Below are positions 52,017-61,206 of a stretch of DNA of 64,000 nucleotides, piece by piece. Every line of letters starts with the position of its first letter. The stretch's first letter is position 1. The translations under genes and the position numbers were made by a program. Source of the stretch: Cypionkella sinensis (lineage in GTDB: Bacteria; Pseudomonadota; Alphaproteobacteria; Rhodobacterales; Rhodobacteraceae); NCBI RefSeq assembly GCF_042646385.1, contig NZ_JBHRTO010000001.1:1736001-1800000 (forward strand). Reading direction: 5' to 3'. Under the pieces are notes generated by a model. It did no database searches, was not told where the DNA came from, and saw nothing but the letters and a program-made list of their open reading frames with translations.

Positions 52017-52857
52017 GGCGCAGGCTCTCAATCCCATCGGCGATCAGGTTGATACCGATGATCAGCGAGGCAATCGCTGCGCCGTCAAACACCACTGTCC
52101 ACCAGAAGCCGCCGCCGATCAGCCCGTAATTTGATGAAATCGACAGACCCCAATCCGGCGACGGCGGTTGAATGCCAAAGCCGATAAAGCTGAGCGTGGC
52201 GACGGTGAAAATTGCATAGCCCAGCCGCACAGTGGCCTCGACAAGAATGGGCGGCAGCACATTGGGCAGGATCTCGACGAACAGGATGTAAAACGTGTCC
52301 TCGCGGCGCAGTTCAGCGGCAGCAACATAGTCAAAACCGCGCTCGGCCAAAACAGCACTGCGCACGGTGCGCGCAATAACCGGGGCAAAGCTGAACGCAA
52401 TAACCACCATAACCGTGATGGTCGACGTGCCAAGCGCCGTCAGCGCCAGCAGCGCCACGATCACCGTCGGCAGCGCCAGCACGGCATCCACGATGCGGCT
52501 CAGCGTTTCGTCTATCACACCGCTGAAATATCCCATGGTCAGGCCCAGCGCAGTGCCAAGCAGCGTGCTCAGCGCAGTCGCAATCGGAGCCACCGTCAGA
52601 ATATCACGCGCGCCCACGATCACACGCGAGAACACATCGCGGCCCAGTTGATCAGTGCCGAACCAATGCTCGGACGATGGTGGCATCAAGGAATTCAGCA
52701 GATCATCGGCAAAAGGATCATAGGGCACCAGGTGCGGGCCAAACAGCGCGCAGGCGATCCAGAACAGCACGATCACCACGCCAATATCAAAACTGAGCGA
52801 GCGCGACAGCCGACGCAGGTCGCCGCGCCAGCCGAGGATTGCGGATTGATCGCTCAT
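52009..52857 (-). CDS. Dipeptide-type ABC transporter permease (DppC-like)
   Basis: This 282-residue inner-membrane permease has an N-terminal helix (IGVVIVLFWIACALFGPHL), the FGTDQLGRDVFSRVIVGARDI motif typical of DppC/OppC, and the EAA-type loop (AAAELRREDTFYILFVEILP). It overlaps the upstream permease by 4 nt and the ATPase gene downstream. Confidence 0.92.
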   Translation of the reverse strand: MSDQSAILGWRGDLRRLSRSLSFDIGVVIVLFWIACALFGPHLVPYDPFADDLLNSLMPPSSEHWFGTDQLGRDVFSRVIVGARDILTVAPIATALSTLLGTALGLTMGYFSGVIDETLSRIVDAVLALPTVIVALLALTALGTSTITVMVVIAFSFAPVIARTVRSAVLAERGFDYVAAAELRREDTFYILFVEILPNVLPPILVEATVRLGYAIFTVATLSFIGFGIQPPSPDWGLSISSNYGLIGGGFWWTVVFDGAAIASLIIGINLIADGIESLRHD

Positions 52858-53807
52858 TCCCGGCCTCCAAAGCGGATACGAGGGTTCAGCCGGGCGTAAA
52901 GCAGATCGGCCAGCAAAGTGGTCAGCGCAAACAAGGCCCCAATCGCCATCACGCCGGCTTGTAACATCGGGAAATCCTTTTTCTTGGCAGCGGTGTAGAT
53001 CAGGCTGCCAATGCCCTGATAGTGAAACAGGATTTCGACCACCACCAACCCGCCAATCAGATAGACGGTTTGGGTGGCAATGACGCTGATCGTCGGCAAC
53101 AAGGCGTTGCGCAACACATGCCGCCAGATCACTTGTGGGTAGCTCAGCCCCTTCAGCACGGCGGTGCGGGTATAATCGGCGTCCAACGCCTCAATCATCC
53201 CGGCCCGCGCCATACGGGCGATGTAACCAAACAAGATCAGCACAAGCGGGATCGCGGGCAGGATCAAATGGTAAAGCTGCGTCAGCGGCCCCGCGCCATC
53301 GTCCCACGTGGCCGAGATCGGAAACCAGCGCAGCCAGACGCCGAAAATCAGGATCAACAAGATGCCCGAGACAAATTCGGGCACCACCGTCGCCGAAAGG
53401 CCGAACACCGACAAGATGCGGTCCGCTGGGCGTCCGCGATACAGTGCCGCCACAACGCCGCCGAAGATTCCCAACGGCACCACCAAGGCAAAAGCCACAA
53501 TGGCAAGCTTTGCCGAATTCAGCAGCGCTGTGCCCAGAAAGTCGGCCACGGGCGAGCGATAGGCATAGGACATGCCCAGATCGCCGGTCACAAAGCCCGC
53601 CATCCAATCCCCGTATTGCACCAGCAAGGGGCGATCTGTGCCCATCTCATGGTTCAACACATCCACCGCCGCCTGATCGGCAAACGGCCCTAGCATGGCC
53701 CGCCCGACATTGCCGGGCAGCAGATGCCCGCCCGCAAAGATCAGCACGCTCAAAAGCCACAGTGTCAGCAGCGCCAGCAGGCTGCGCTTGAGGATAAATC
53801 TGGAAAT
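52854..53807 (-). CDS. Dipeptide-type ABC transporter permease (DppB-like), start uncertain
   Basis: The homologous N-terminal membrane helix (ISRFILKRSLLALLTLWLLS) is encoded upstream of any ATG. The frame is open, but the only candidate near the expected position is ATT at 53807, with GGGAGAG before it. A TTG at 53753 would cut the helix. About 317 residues result. Downstream the protein is standard DppB: DRPLLVQYGDWMAGFVTGDLG, ATVVPEFVSGILLILIFGV and the EAA loop. The unusual start is either real or a sequence error near the 5' end. Confidence 0.85.
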   Translation of the reverse strand: MSRFILKRSLLALLTLWLLSVLIFAGGHLLPGNVGRAMLGPFADQAAVDVLNHEMGTDRPLLVQYGDWMAGFVTGDLGMSYAYRSPVADFLGTALLNSAKLAIVAFALVVPLGIFGGVVAALYRGRPADRILSVFGLSATVVPEFVSGILLILIFGVWLRWFPISATWDDGAGPLTQLYHLILPAIPLVLILFGYIARMARAGMIEALDADYTRTAVLKGLSYPQVIWRHVLRNALLPTISVIATQTVYLIGGLVVVEILFHYQGIGSLIYTAAKKKDFPMLQAGVMAIGALFALTTLLADLLYARLNPRIRFGGRE

Positions 53808-53874
53808 CGCGGCTCTCCCGGATCGGTCAAGGGTGAGAGGCAGGCCGCAGGTGATCTGCGCCCTGCATCAAGGC

Positions 53875-55533
53875 TTACACGCTTGCTTGCGCCAGCATGA
53901 TATGACCCATCGCGGTCGCCACAACCCCCGTGGCCCCGGCTTTTGTCACGGTGAGGAAGTCGTAGAAGTACGAGAAGATCACCGGGGTTTCGTCCAGCAG
54001 CAGGTTCTGTATCTTGCCCGCCGCCGCACGCTGCGCCTCCAGATCCAGCGCGGCGACATAACCCCTGACCAAGGTGTCATAGTCGCTGTTGGCGAAATGC
54101 GCCGAGTTCCAAGTGCCTGTGCTGGTAAGTGGTGCTTGCAAAAACACATTCGGCACGCCGCGGTGGCCGTAATCGGTGATCCCCATCTCGGAATCAAGCC
54201 AAGGCGATTTGCCCGGCACCGCATCGCCATAATACGCGCCCTGATCCATGATGTTCAGCGCAATATCGCCGCCGATTTCCTTGACGGCATTCTGGATCAA
54301 CACCGCATAGTCCGGGATCTCCAGATATTTCTCGGTGGTCAGCGTCGTCTTGAAACCATCCGCCATGCCTGCGGCTTCCATCAAATCCTTGGCCTCGGCG
54401 ATGTTCATCTCGCGCTGAGCGACGCTGGTGTCGGTTGAAGGGTAGGCAGGCATGAACGGGCTGTCATTGCCAATCTGCGCCTGACCACGCAGCAAGCCTT
54501 GCACGAATTTCGGCCTGTCCAGACACAAGGCAATCGCCCGGCGCACCCGTTTGTCTTTGAAGGGTTCGGCATCGGTGCGCATATGCACCTGATGATGCGC
54601 CGAAGACCGCGTGCTGAGGATGCTGAAGTTCGGATCAGCCAGCAACCCCATGGATTGCAGGACCGGAACCTGCTGAATCAGGTCAATCTCGCCCGCCTGA
54701 AGCGCCAGAATCTGCGGCTGATAGTCATCGTAAAAAGTAATCTCGATCCGGTCCGGCAGGGCAGCCGCCCCCCAATAATCCGGATTGCGCACGAACGATG
54801 CGCCAACTTTGGAGGTGTATTTTTCCAGCTTGAACGGTCCCGTGCCGATCATCGTCGCCTCGAAATCCTCGGGCATCTCGGCTGGCACGATGACCGCGTT
54901 GTAGTTGTCGGTCGACACCGCATAGGGGAAATTGCCATTCGCAGCGTCCAGATGAAATGCCACCGTGTAATCATCGACCTTCCGGGTGCCGCCCTTCGAC
55001 AATATCCCAGACAGCGCCGACAACGCGTTCGAGCCAACCGCTGGATCAGACAACCGATCAAACGTGGCCACGACATCATCCGCCGTCATCACCTTGCCAT
55101 TATGAAATTTGACGTTCTGACGCAGCTTGAACGTCCAGACCGTGCCATCGTCGTTCGGGGCCCAGCTTTCAGCCAAAAGCGGCACCGCCGACAGATCGGG
55201 CGCCGACAGCACCAGCGCCTCGGCAAATTGCGACAGCACCGTCACCCCGCCCGCATCGGCAATCGTCACCGGATTGATCGCGCCTGCCGGCACAATCTGG
55301 CCAAAGCGAATGGTGCCGCCGGGCGTGCCCGCGCGCGCAGCAACCGGGTTCAGGCCATAGCCAACCGCCCCCGCGATCCCGCCCAACAACGGTGCAGACA
55401 GGCCCAGAACCGAGCCATAGCGCAGAAACTCGCGACGGCTGACCGCGCCGCGCACCAGCCCATCGACCAGATGGTTCTCGTGCGCAGTCCGCCCACGGCG
55501 CAAAACGTCCAGCAGTTTATGGTTGATCGTCAT
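53875..55533 (-). CDS. Dipeptide-type ABC transporter substrate-binding protein, Tat-exported
   Basis: This 552-residue SBP_bac_5 family protein has a twin-arginine signal (AVSRREFLRYGSVLGLSAPL, residues about 30-50). The body shows LAESWAPNDDGTVWTFKLRQ, FHNGKVMTADDVVATFDRL and GTGPFKLEKYTSKVG. Tat export implies folding in the cytoplasm, sometimes with a cofactor. ATG 55533 has GGAGAG upstream. As first gene of the cluster it defines the imported ligand; that ligand is unknown. Confidence 0.92.
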   Translation of the reverse strand: MTINHKLLDVLRRGRTAHENHLVDGLVRGAVSRREFLRYGSVLGLSAPLLGGIAGAVGYGLNPVAARAGTPGGTIRFGQIVPAGAINPVTIADAGGVTVLSQFAEALVLSAPDLSAVPLLAESWAPNDDGTVWTFKLRQNVKFHNGKVMTADDVVATFDRLSDPAVGSNALSALSGILSKGGTRKVDDYTVAFHLDAANGNFPYAVSTDNYNAVIVPAEMPEDFEATMIGTGPFKLEKYTSKVGASFVRNPDYWGAAALPDRIEITFYDDYQPQILALQAGEIDLIQQVPVLQSMGLLADPNFSILSTRSSAHHQVHMRTDAEPFKDKRVRRAIALCLDRPKFVQGLLRGQAQIGNDSPFMPAYPSTDTSVAQREMNIAEAKDLMEAAGMADGFKTTLTTEKYLEIPDYAVLIQNAVKEIGGDIALNIMDQGAYYGDAVPGKSPWLDSEMGITDYGHRGVPNVFLQAPLTSTGTWNSAHFANSDYDTLVRGYVAALDLEAQRAAAGKIQNLLLDETPVIFSYFYDFLTVTKAGATGVVATAMGHIMLAQASV

Positions 55534-55768
55534 ATCTGTCTCTCCGGCTGTTGGGATAAGCGCCATCTGATGTGGCTTTGCGCAATGCGGGTGGGATCGG
55601 GTAAACAAAGGTCGCCAAAGACGCTGGCTTCGACAAGTTGGCAAAATCTTAGCCTGACTTAGAAAATATAAGCCTGCCGCGGGGTATCTGCCCTTTCGCT
55701 ACGCCGAAAACTATCGAAACTGGCGCAGATGCTTTCCCGCCAAACCGGATCACCAGAGAGGCCGCATT

Positions 55769-56683
55769 GTGCAAAAGATCATTATTGATTGCGATCCGGG
55801 CATTGATGATGCGCTGGCAATCTTCCTCGCCTTGGCCGCACGTGACGATATTGAGGTGCTGGGCATCACCTGTGTCAAAGGCAATGTCGCGCTGGACAAG
55901 ACCTATCGCAACGCCCAGCGGATATGTGCAGCCGCGGGTCGGCTGGATATTCCGGTGCTGCGTGGCATCGCTCGTCCGATCCTTGCACCCGCTGATCTGG
56001 CGGCCTCGGTGCATGGCGCTGATGGCTTGGGCGATATTGACCTGCCGCTGCTCGTCGATTTCCCCCAGAACCCCATCCATGCGGTCGATTTCATCCGGCA
56101 ACAGGCCGAGAAATACCCCGGAGAGGTTGTGCTTTGCGCCATCGGTCCGCTGACCAATGTGGCCGTCGCCCTGCTGTTTGATCCGCAACTGGCGCGCAAA
56201 ATGCACTCTGTCGTCTTTATGGGTGGGGCAGCATATTGCCCCGGCAATATGAATGATTTCGCCGAGTTCAATTTCATGGTCGACCCTCACGCCGCGGAAA
56301 TCGTGCTGCAATCGGGGGCGCAGTTGGTGATGTTTGGTCTGGATGTGACGCAACAGACCCGGATCGAAGACAAGCATCTAACCTGCCTGTCTCTGCAACA
56401 GAACCCATGCTCGCAGATCGCGGCACGGCTATTGCGCACATACCGCCAAGGGGATCAGCACCTGCATGACCCCTGCGTCATCGCCTGGTTGATTGCGCCG
56501 TCATTGTTTTCAGGCCTGCAAAGCCGTGTCAGCGTTGTCACCGAAACCGGGCCGCAATTTGGCCGGTCCATCGCGCAGCCCGACCCAGACGGCAACTGCC
56601 TGGTGATGACCAAAGTCGACCAAGACAGGTTGTTTGATACGCTGCTCGTCAGGCTCGCGCAGTTGAAGGGGCAGACTGGCTAA
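55769..56683 (+). CDS. Inosine-uridine-type nucleoside hydrolase
   Basis: This 304-residue N-ribohydrolase cleaves a (ribo)nucleoside to base and sugar. The calcium-binding N-terminal motif is IIIDCDPGIDDALAI (residues 4-18). The segments AIGPLTNVAVALL and VVFMGGAAY and the active-site HDPCVIAWLI (His about 238, Asp beside it) are present. It starts at GTG 55769. It is divergent from the transporter cluster and need not be part of it. A two-gene link to guanine deaminase elsewhere in the window is only pathway-level. Confidence 0.88.
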   Translation: MQKIIIDCDPGIDDALAIFLALAARDDIEVLGITCVKGNVALDKTYRNAQRICAAAGRLDIPVLRGIARPILAPADLAASVHGADGLGDIDLPLLVDFPQNPIHAVDFIRQQAEKYPGEVVLCAIGPLTNVAVALLFDPQLARKMHSVVFMGGAAYCPGNMNDFAEFNFMVDPHAAEIVLQSGAQLVMFGLDVTQQTRIEDKHLTCLSLQQNPCSQIAARLLRTYRQGDQHLHDPCVIAWLIAPSLFSGLQSRVSVVTETGPQFGRSIAQPDPDGNCLVMTKVDQDRLFDTLLVRLAQLKGQTG

Positions 56684-56759
56684 CGCTAGATCAACTTTAA
56701 TCGGCGCATTCAGCAGCTCGGCGAGGTCTGGAGGTCTATGGCAAAAGCCTTGCGGCGGC

Positions 56760-57071
56760 TCAGTCGTCCAACTCCCAGCCGTCGGGTTCAAACTGGAACG
56801 GCAGCACGATTTCGGTGGCAAGGCGCTCCCATTGCCAGACCGTCTCGGCGTCAATCGCAATCGGCCCGATGCGGGCTTGCAGCACATCGCCCGAATGGCT
56901 GGTCTTGAAACCCTTCGCCCGCAGCGCCTTTTCTGCCGCAGCCCAAGCGGTATCGACCTCTTCTGCGACGAATTCATAGACCACCACCGCTGTCTTCGGC
57001 AGCTTCACGCCGCGCCCGACCTTGGCGAAGGTTTCAAACGTATCCGCGCGCTGTTCGCGAAAATCATGCAT
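56760..57071 (-). CDS. RraB-like ribonuclease E regulator family protein
   Basis: This 103-residue protein resembles the RraB (regulator of RNase E activity B) family. A strand-rich N-terminal half (KTAVVVYEFVAEEVDTAWAA) leads to a helix AAEKALRAKGFKTS and the acidic C-terminal tail with IDAETVWQWERLATEI and FEPDGWELDD, where the DGW motif is typical. AGGAGAG lies 5 nt before ATG 57071. In E. coli RraB binds and inhibits RNase E. Family membership is moderately supported and function here inferred. Confidence 0.6.
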   Translation of the reverse strand: MHDFREQRADTFETFAKVGRGVKLPKTAVVVYEFVAEEVDTAWAAAEKALRAKGFKTSHSGDVLQARIGPIAIDAETVWQWERLATEIVLPFQFEPDGWELDD

Positions 57072-57217
57072 GACCACTCTCCTCTGCGCGAAACCGAATC
57101 ACGCAACCCTTGATATTGCCGCGCCCGCCTTGTATCCCCTGCACTCAAGATTAGAATAGGGCTTGCTGCACAGCGACGCCCTCGGGCGATCCATCGCCCC
57201 CTGAACCGGAGTTCGCC

Positions 57218-57850
57218 ATGTCCTGGACCGACGAGCGCGTCGAGACGCTCAAGAAAATGTGGGCCGAGGGCCAGTCTGCCAGCCAGATCGCCAAGGAACT
57301 GGGCGGCGTCACCCGCAATGCGGTGATCGGCAAGGTGCATCGCCTTGGCCTGTCGAACCGCGTCGGTGGTGGGGCTGTCGAAGGGGACGAGCCCGAGGTC
57401 GCAGCGCAACCCGCGCCCGCCGCCCCGCCGCGCCCCGAACCTGCGCCAAAGCCCGTGGCCGCCGAGGCACCGCCGCGTGCCGCAGCGCCGGAACGCGCCC
57501 CAGCGCCCGAGCCGCGCCCTGCCCCCGCAGCGCCAGCCGCCAATGTCACCGCTTTGCCGATCCCGATGCGCAAGGCGATCATTCCCGCAGGCCAACCGCT
57601 GCCGCCGCAGCCTTCCGCCAATGAAATCAGCCCCGAGGCGCTGGCTTCGGTGCGCGAGGTCGAAAAGCGGGCCAAACGGCTGACCTTGATGGAATTGACC
57701 GAGCGCACCTGCAAATGGCCGATCGGCGACCCCGCGACCGAAGATTTCTGGTTCTGCGGCCTGCCGTCCGTTCCCGGCAAACCCTATTGCGAGGCGCATG
57801 TCGGGGTTGCATTCCAGCCGATGTCGGCCCGCCGCGACCGTCGCCGCTAA
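57218..57850 (+). CDS. gcrA: GcrA cell-cycle regulator
   Basis: This 210-residue protein has the N-terminal GcrA helix-turn-helix (SWTDERVETLKKMWAEG, then GGVTRNAVIGKVHRLGL, residues 2-47). A long Ala/Pro-rich linker (about 55-125) is followed by a zinc-binding C-terminal domain with CKWPIGDPATEDFWFCG and PYCEAHVGVAFQ. GcrA associates with sigma-70 at methylated GANTC promoters in alphaproteobacteria. This gene is a strong marker of the class. Confidence 0.95.
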   Translation: MSWTDERVETLKKMWAEGQSASQIAKELGGVTRNAVIGKVHRLGLSNRVGGGAVEGDEPEVAAQPAPAAPPRPEPAPKPVAAEAPPRAAAPERAPAPEPRPAPAAPAANVTALPIPMRKAIIPAGQPLPPQPSANEISPEALASVREVEKRAKRLTLMELTERTCKWPIGDPATEDFWFCGLPSVPGKPYCEAHVGVAFQPMSARRDRRR

Positions 57851-57874
57851 GGCGGACTGAAATCACCAAGCCAC

Positions 57875-57903
57875 AAAAGGCGCGCGTTACCCGCGCGCCT
57901 TTT
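57875..57903. terminator. Bidirectional terminator between gcrA and asmA-like gene
   Basis: The stem GGCGCGCG (57879-57886) / CGCGCGCC (57892-57899) is flanked by AAAA on the left and TTTT on the right. It can serve both convergent genes. Confidence 0.85.
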
Positions 57904-57951
57904 GCATGTCAAAGCCACCGGTAGGGTGCGTGGTTCCACGCACCATATGGC

Positions 57952-59946
57952 TCAATTCCCCCCGCCCAGCAGCTTTTTCAGCGCCTCCTGCGCGCCCTCG
58001 TCCACCGCCTCGTTCATCCGCCGCCGGGCTGCATCTTCGAGGCTTTCACCATCCTGCTGCACCACGCCCAATTCGGCCTCCAGCTTGGCCTTGGCCTGAG
58101 CTTCCAACTCTGCGCGTTTGGCCTCGGCCTGTGCTTCCAGCGCCGCCTTCTGCTCGGCCAGCTTTTCATCGGCCAGTGCCTGCAAATCCAGCGAGAATTT
58201 CGGGTTCGCCCACGATCCCTTGATCAGCAGCGGCGCGGTCAGCCCGCCTGCCCCGGTGTCATCGGCCAAGGCCGTGGCCTTGATGCGATACTCGAGATTG
58301 CGCCCGCCCACACCGACATAACCTGCCCCGGTGGCGGTGATATAGGGCGATTTCAACAGCAGATCGTCATTGCGCAGCACGCCACCCGCCATGGTGAAAC
58401 TGCCGCCCAGACTGTCAAAAATCGTCTTTTGCCCCTCGCCCACGTAAGAGGTATCCAGCGTCCGCAGCATCCCCGCGATATCCAAGCCCAGAATCTCGCC
58501 ATTGCTCAAAGCCAGCGACCCCGACCCCGACAGCGATTGCATGATCGCATCCACCGAAGCCCCCGATCCCAGAAACTTTACCCGCAAATCGCCAGTGCCG
58601 ACCAGCCGCTTATAGCCACCGAAATCCGCCAGCAGCGGTTGCAACGCCATGCCCGCAAACGACAGATCGCCGCCCACCGACAACCCCTTGCGGCCATTGA
58701 CCACAAACTGCCCCGAGATCACGCCCTCATAAGCCGACACCTTGCGCAATTCCGTCACCAACCGGGCGCGGTCATTGGTCAGCACGATCTGCGACGGGCC
58801 GAATTTCACCATGCCCAGATCAAGGCTATCCGCCGACAGAGACACCACCGCATCCATCGCCGCCAATGCGCTGACATCAATCTTGTCGGTGGGCCAGCCC
58901 GCCGCCTGCGCACCGCCCCCCGCGCCACCGCCCTGCCCACCCGACACCCCGGCCAGATCCAGCGCCCCGGCCACAACCTTGGCCGAAAGCTTGGGCCGAT
59001 CCCCCGCGGTTGTCAGATCGGCATCCATGGTCACACGGTTGCCATCCAGCACCACATCGCCGCCGCGCAGATGCAGCGATCCGGCGGTGGTCAGCGTCAC
59101 CCCGCCCGTCACCTTCACCGTCTTTGCACCCAATCCGCTGGGCAGTTTCGGCGGCGCCATCCCGGCAAAGGCCGAAACCGCCGCCAGATCGCCCAGATCG
59201 GCCGTCAGATCACCCACCGCTTCGGGCGCGGTCGAAAGCTGGCCGTTGAACTGCGCCGTGGCATCGCCCGCCGTAAGGTCGAAATCGCCGTCCACCAGCG
59301 CACCGTCCAGAAATTCCTGAAACCGCCCGACATTCCCGTTCAGCCGAAACGACTGCCCGTTCATCACCGCCGCCATATCCAGCGTCGCAGGCCCGGTGTA
59401 ATCCGGGATCGCGACTGTGGCCGCGATCCCGCTCAGTTCTACCCTTGTGCCCGCGCGATGATCGGCGAACACCACCGCGCCACCCGAAACCTGCGCCTTG
59501 TCCAGCGTGAATGGCTGCCCCACCCCCGGCGTCGCAGCCGACACCGTGCCTCCCGCGCCACCACCGCCAAACACCCAGTTTTCTGCGCCCTTGGCCGAAC
59601 GCTCCAGCACGATCTTGGGGTTGATCGCCTCGATGCCCGTGATCTTCACATTGCCCGCAATCAGGGCCGCCAGATCGACCGCAATCGACAGCCCCTCGGC
59701 CTGCACCATCGGCCCCTCTTGCGACCATTCGGCATTGGAAACCGAGATCGGCCCCGTCGTGACCCCCAGTTGCGGCCAGATCGTTGGCCGCACCGAGCCT
59801 GAGATCGTCAACTCGCGCCCAGTCAGCGTGTTGAACTTCGCCACCGCAATCGCCGCGACCTTCTCGGCCGGGATCAGAAACACCGACCCTGCCAGCACGA
59901 TCACCAGCAAAACCAGCGCGATAGCCGAACGAATGATCCAACGCAT
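57952..59946 (-). CDS. AsmA-family outer-membrane biogenesis protein
   Basis: This 664-residue protein has an N-terminal membrane anchor (RWIIRSAIALVLLVIVLAGS). A long periplasmic region of AsmA type follows, with VAKFNTLTGRELTISG (about 38-53), ISVSNAEWS and a C-terminal VKFLGSGASVDAIMQSLSG and AGMLRTLDTSYVGEGQKTIF. It ends with an Ala/Glu-rich coiled coil (about 600-650). AsmA-like proteins are thought to move lipids across the periplasm. Several alanine/glycine-rich low-complexity runs occur in between. Confidence 0.88.
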   Translation of the reverse strand: MRWIIRSAIALVLLVIVLAGSVFLIPAEKVAAIAVAKFNTLTGRELTISGSVRPTIWPQLGVTTGPISVSNAEWSQEGPMVQAEGLSIAVDLAALIAGNVKITGIEAINPKIVLERSAKGAENWVFGGGGAGGTVSAATPGVGQPFTLDKAQVSGGAVVFADHRAGTRVELSGIAATVAIPDYTGPATLDMAAVMNGQSFRLNGNVGRFQEFLDGALVDGDFDLTAGDATAQFNGQLSTAPEAVGDLTADLGDLAAVSAFAGMAPPKLPSGLGAKTVKVTGGVTLTTAGSLHLRGGDVVLDGNRVTMDADLTTAGDRPKLSAKVVAGALDLAGVSGGQGGGAGGGAQAAGWPTDKIDVSALAAMDAVVSLSADSLDLGMVKFGPSQIVLTNDRARLVTELRKVSAYEGVISGQFVVNGRKGLSVGGDLSFAGMALQPLLADFGGYKRLVGTGDLRVKFLGSGASVDAIMQSLSGSGSLALSNGEILGLDIAGMLRTLDTSYVGEGQKTIFDSLGGSFTMAGGVLRNDDLLLKSPYITATGAGYVGVGGRNLEYRIKATALADDTGAGGLTAPLLIKGSWANPKFSLDLQALADEKLAEQKAALEAQAEAKRAELEAQAKAKLEAELGVVQQDGESLEDAARRRMNEAVDEGAQEALKKLLGGGN

Positions 59947-60088
59947 CTTGACCCTCACACCAACCGTTTCGGCGATTCTACGCGCAAGCCGCAGGTGCAC
60001 AAGTCACTGTCCCCCGATTGGCAACACTCCGCCCGTCACGGCGCTGTTACAATCGCCTGATTTACCGCCACAGAAACTGGAGGCCAGC

Positions 60089-61006
60089 ATGACCGATACG
60101 CCATCCCCGCAAGCGCTTGACTGGCTGGAAGCCGAACTCGCCGACGCGTTTGACGAACAATACGAGCTTGAGATGGAAGACGCCCAGCTTTCGTTGGAAA
60201 TCTCCAAGATTTACAAAGACAAGCACCCCGATGGCATCGACCGCCACGTCTATTTCCAATCACTGATCCGGCTGCAATCCGAGCTGATCAAGCTGCAAGA
60301 CTGGGTGTCTTATCACAAGAAAAAGGTCGTCGTGCTGTTCGAGGGCCGCGACTCGGCTGGCAAAGGCGGCGTGATCAAGCGCATCAGCCAGCGCCTGAAC
60401 CCGCGCGTGGTCCGCGTCGTGGCGCTGCCCGCGCCCTCGGACCGTGAGAAAACCCAGTGGTATTTCCAACGCTATGTCCCTCACCTGCCCGCTGGCGGCG
60501 AAATCGTGCTGTTCGACCGCAGTTGGTATAACCGCGCCGGGGTCGAGCGGGTGATGGGCTTTGCCGATGAGGATCAGGTCGAGCAATTCTTCCATGACGT
60601 GCCGGAATTTGAACGGATGCTGGTGCGCTCGGGCATCACCGTGATCAAATACTGGTTCTCAATCACCGATGAAGAACAGCAGATGCGCTTCTTGATGCGC
60701 ATCCACGACCCGATGAAGCAATGGAAACTCTCGCCGATGGACCTGCAATCGCGCGTGCGGTGGGAGGATTACACCAAGGCGAAAGAAGAGATGATGGCCC
60801 GCACCAACATCCCCGAAGCGCCGTGGTATATCGTCGAAGGCAACGACAAGAAACGCGCCCGCCTGAATTGCATCGACCACCTGCTTGCGCAATTCCCGTA
60901 TGAGCCCGTCCCGCACGACGAAGTGAAGCTGCCCAACCGCGTGTTCAACCCGAACTATGAACGGGCGGTGCTGCCGCCGGAACTGTATGTGCCGGGGAAG
61001 TACTGA
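60089..61006 (+). CDS. ppk2: Polyphosphate kinase 2
   Basis: This 305-residue PPK2 family I enzyme transfers phosphate between polyphosphate and nucleotides. It shows Walker A VVLFEGRDSAGKGG (about 85-95), the lid region, and Walker B IVLFDRSWYNRAGVE (about 140). The typical sequence QMRFLMRIHDPMKQWKLSPMD lies at about 213, with GNDKKRARLNCIDHLL at the end. GGAGG precedes ATG 60089. Confidence 0.95.
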   Translation: MTDTPSPQALDWLEAELADAFDEQYELEMEDAQLSLEISKIYKDKHPDGIDRHVYFQSLIRLQSELIKLQDWVSYHKKKVVVLFEGRDSAGKGGVIKRISQRLNPRVVRVVALPAPSDREKTQWYFQRYVPHLPAGGEIVLFDRSWYNRAGVERVMGFADEDQVEQFFHDVPEFERMLVRSGITVIKYWFSITDEEQQMRFLMRIHDPMKQWKLSPMDLQSRVRWEDYTKAKEEMMARTNIPEAPWYIVEGNDKKRARLNCIDHLLAQFPYEPVPHDEVKLPNRVFNPNYERAVLPPELYVPGKY

Positions 61007-61024
61007 CCCATCCCCCACTCCCAA

Positions 61025-61051
61025 GCCGCCCCGGACCTGATCCGGGGCCTC
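61025..61051. repeat. REP-like palindromic repeat, copy 1
   Basis: The sequence GCCGCCCCGGACCTGATC, then CGGGGCCTC, contains the palindrome CCCCGGA/TCCGGGG. It differs by one base from a copy at 63441 and its inverted partner at 63481. It lies in the 200-base gap after ppk2, where nothing else is seen. Confidence 0.8.
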
Positions 61052-61206
61052 ATGGCAGAGGCATGTGAGGGCGGATTTCCCGGTTCATGTCTCGCAGTGT
61101 CAAAGGCCGTCGCCGCCAAACCTGCCAACCCCACCGCCAGATCGGACATGCGGAACTGATCACGCCGCTGACGGGTTAGTCTCAGACATCGCAAACCGGA
61201 GCAGGT

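Noticed and set aside
55769..56683. Nucleoside hydrolase as part of the peptide-transporter cluster
   Set aside because: It is on the opposite strand, with its own start region, and has no evident biochemical link to the oxygenase/HAL-like genes.
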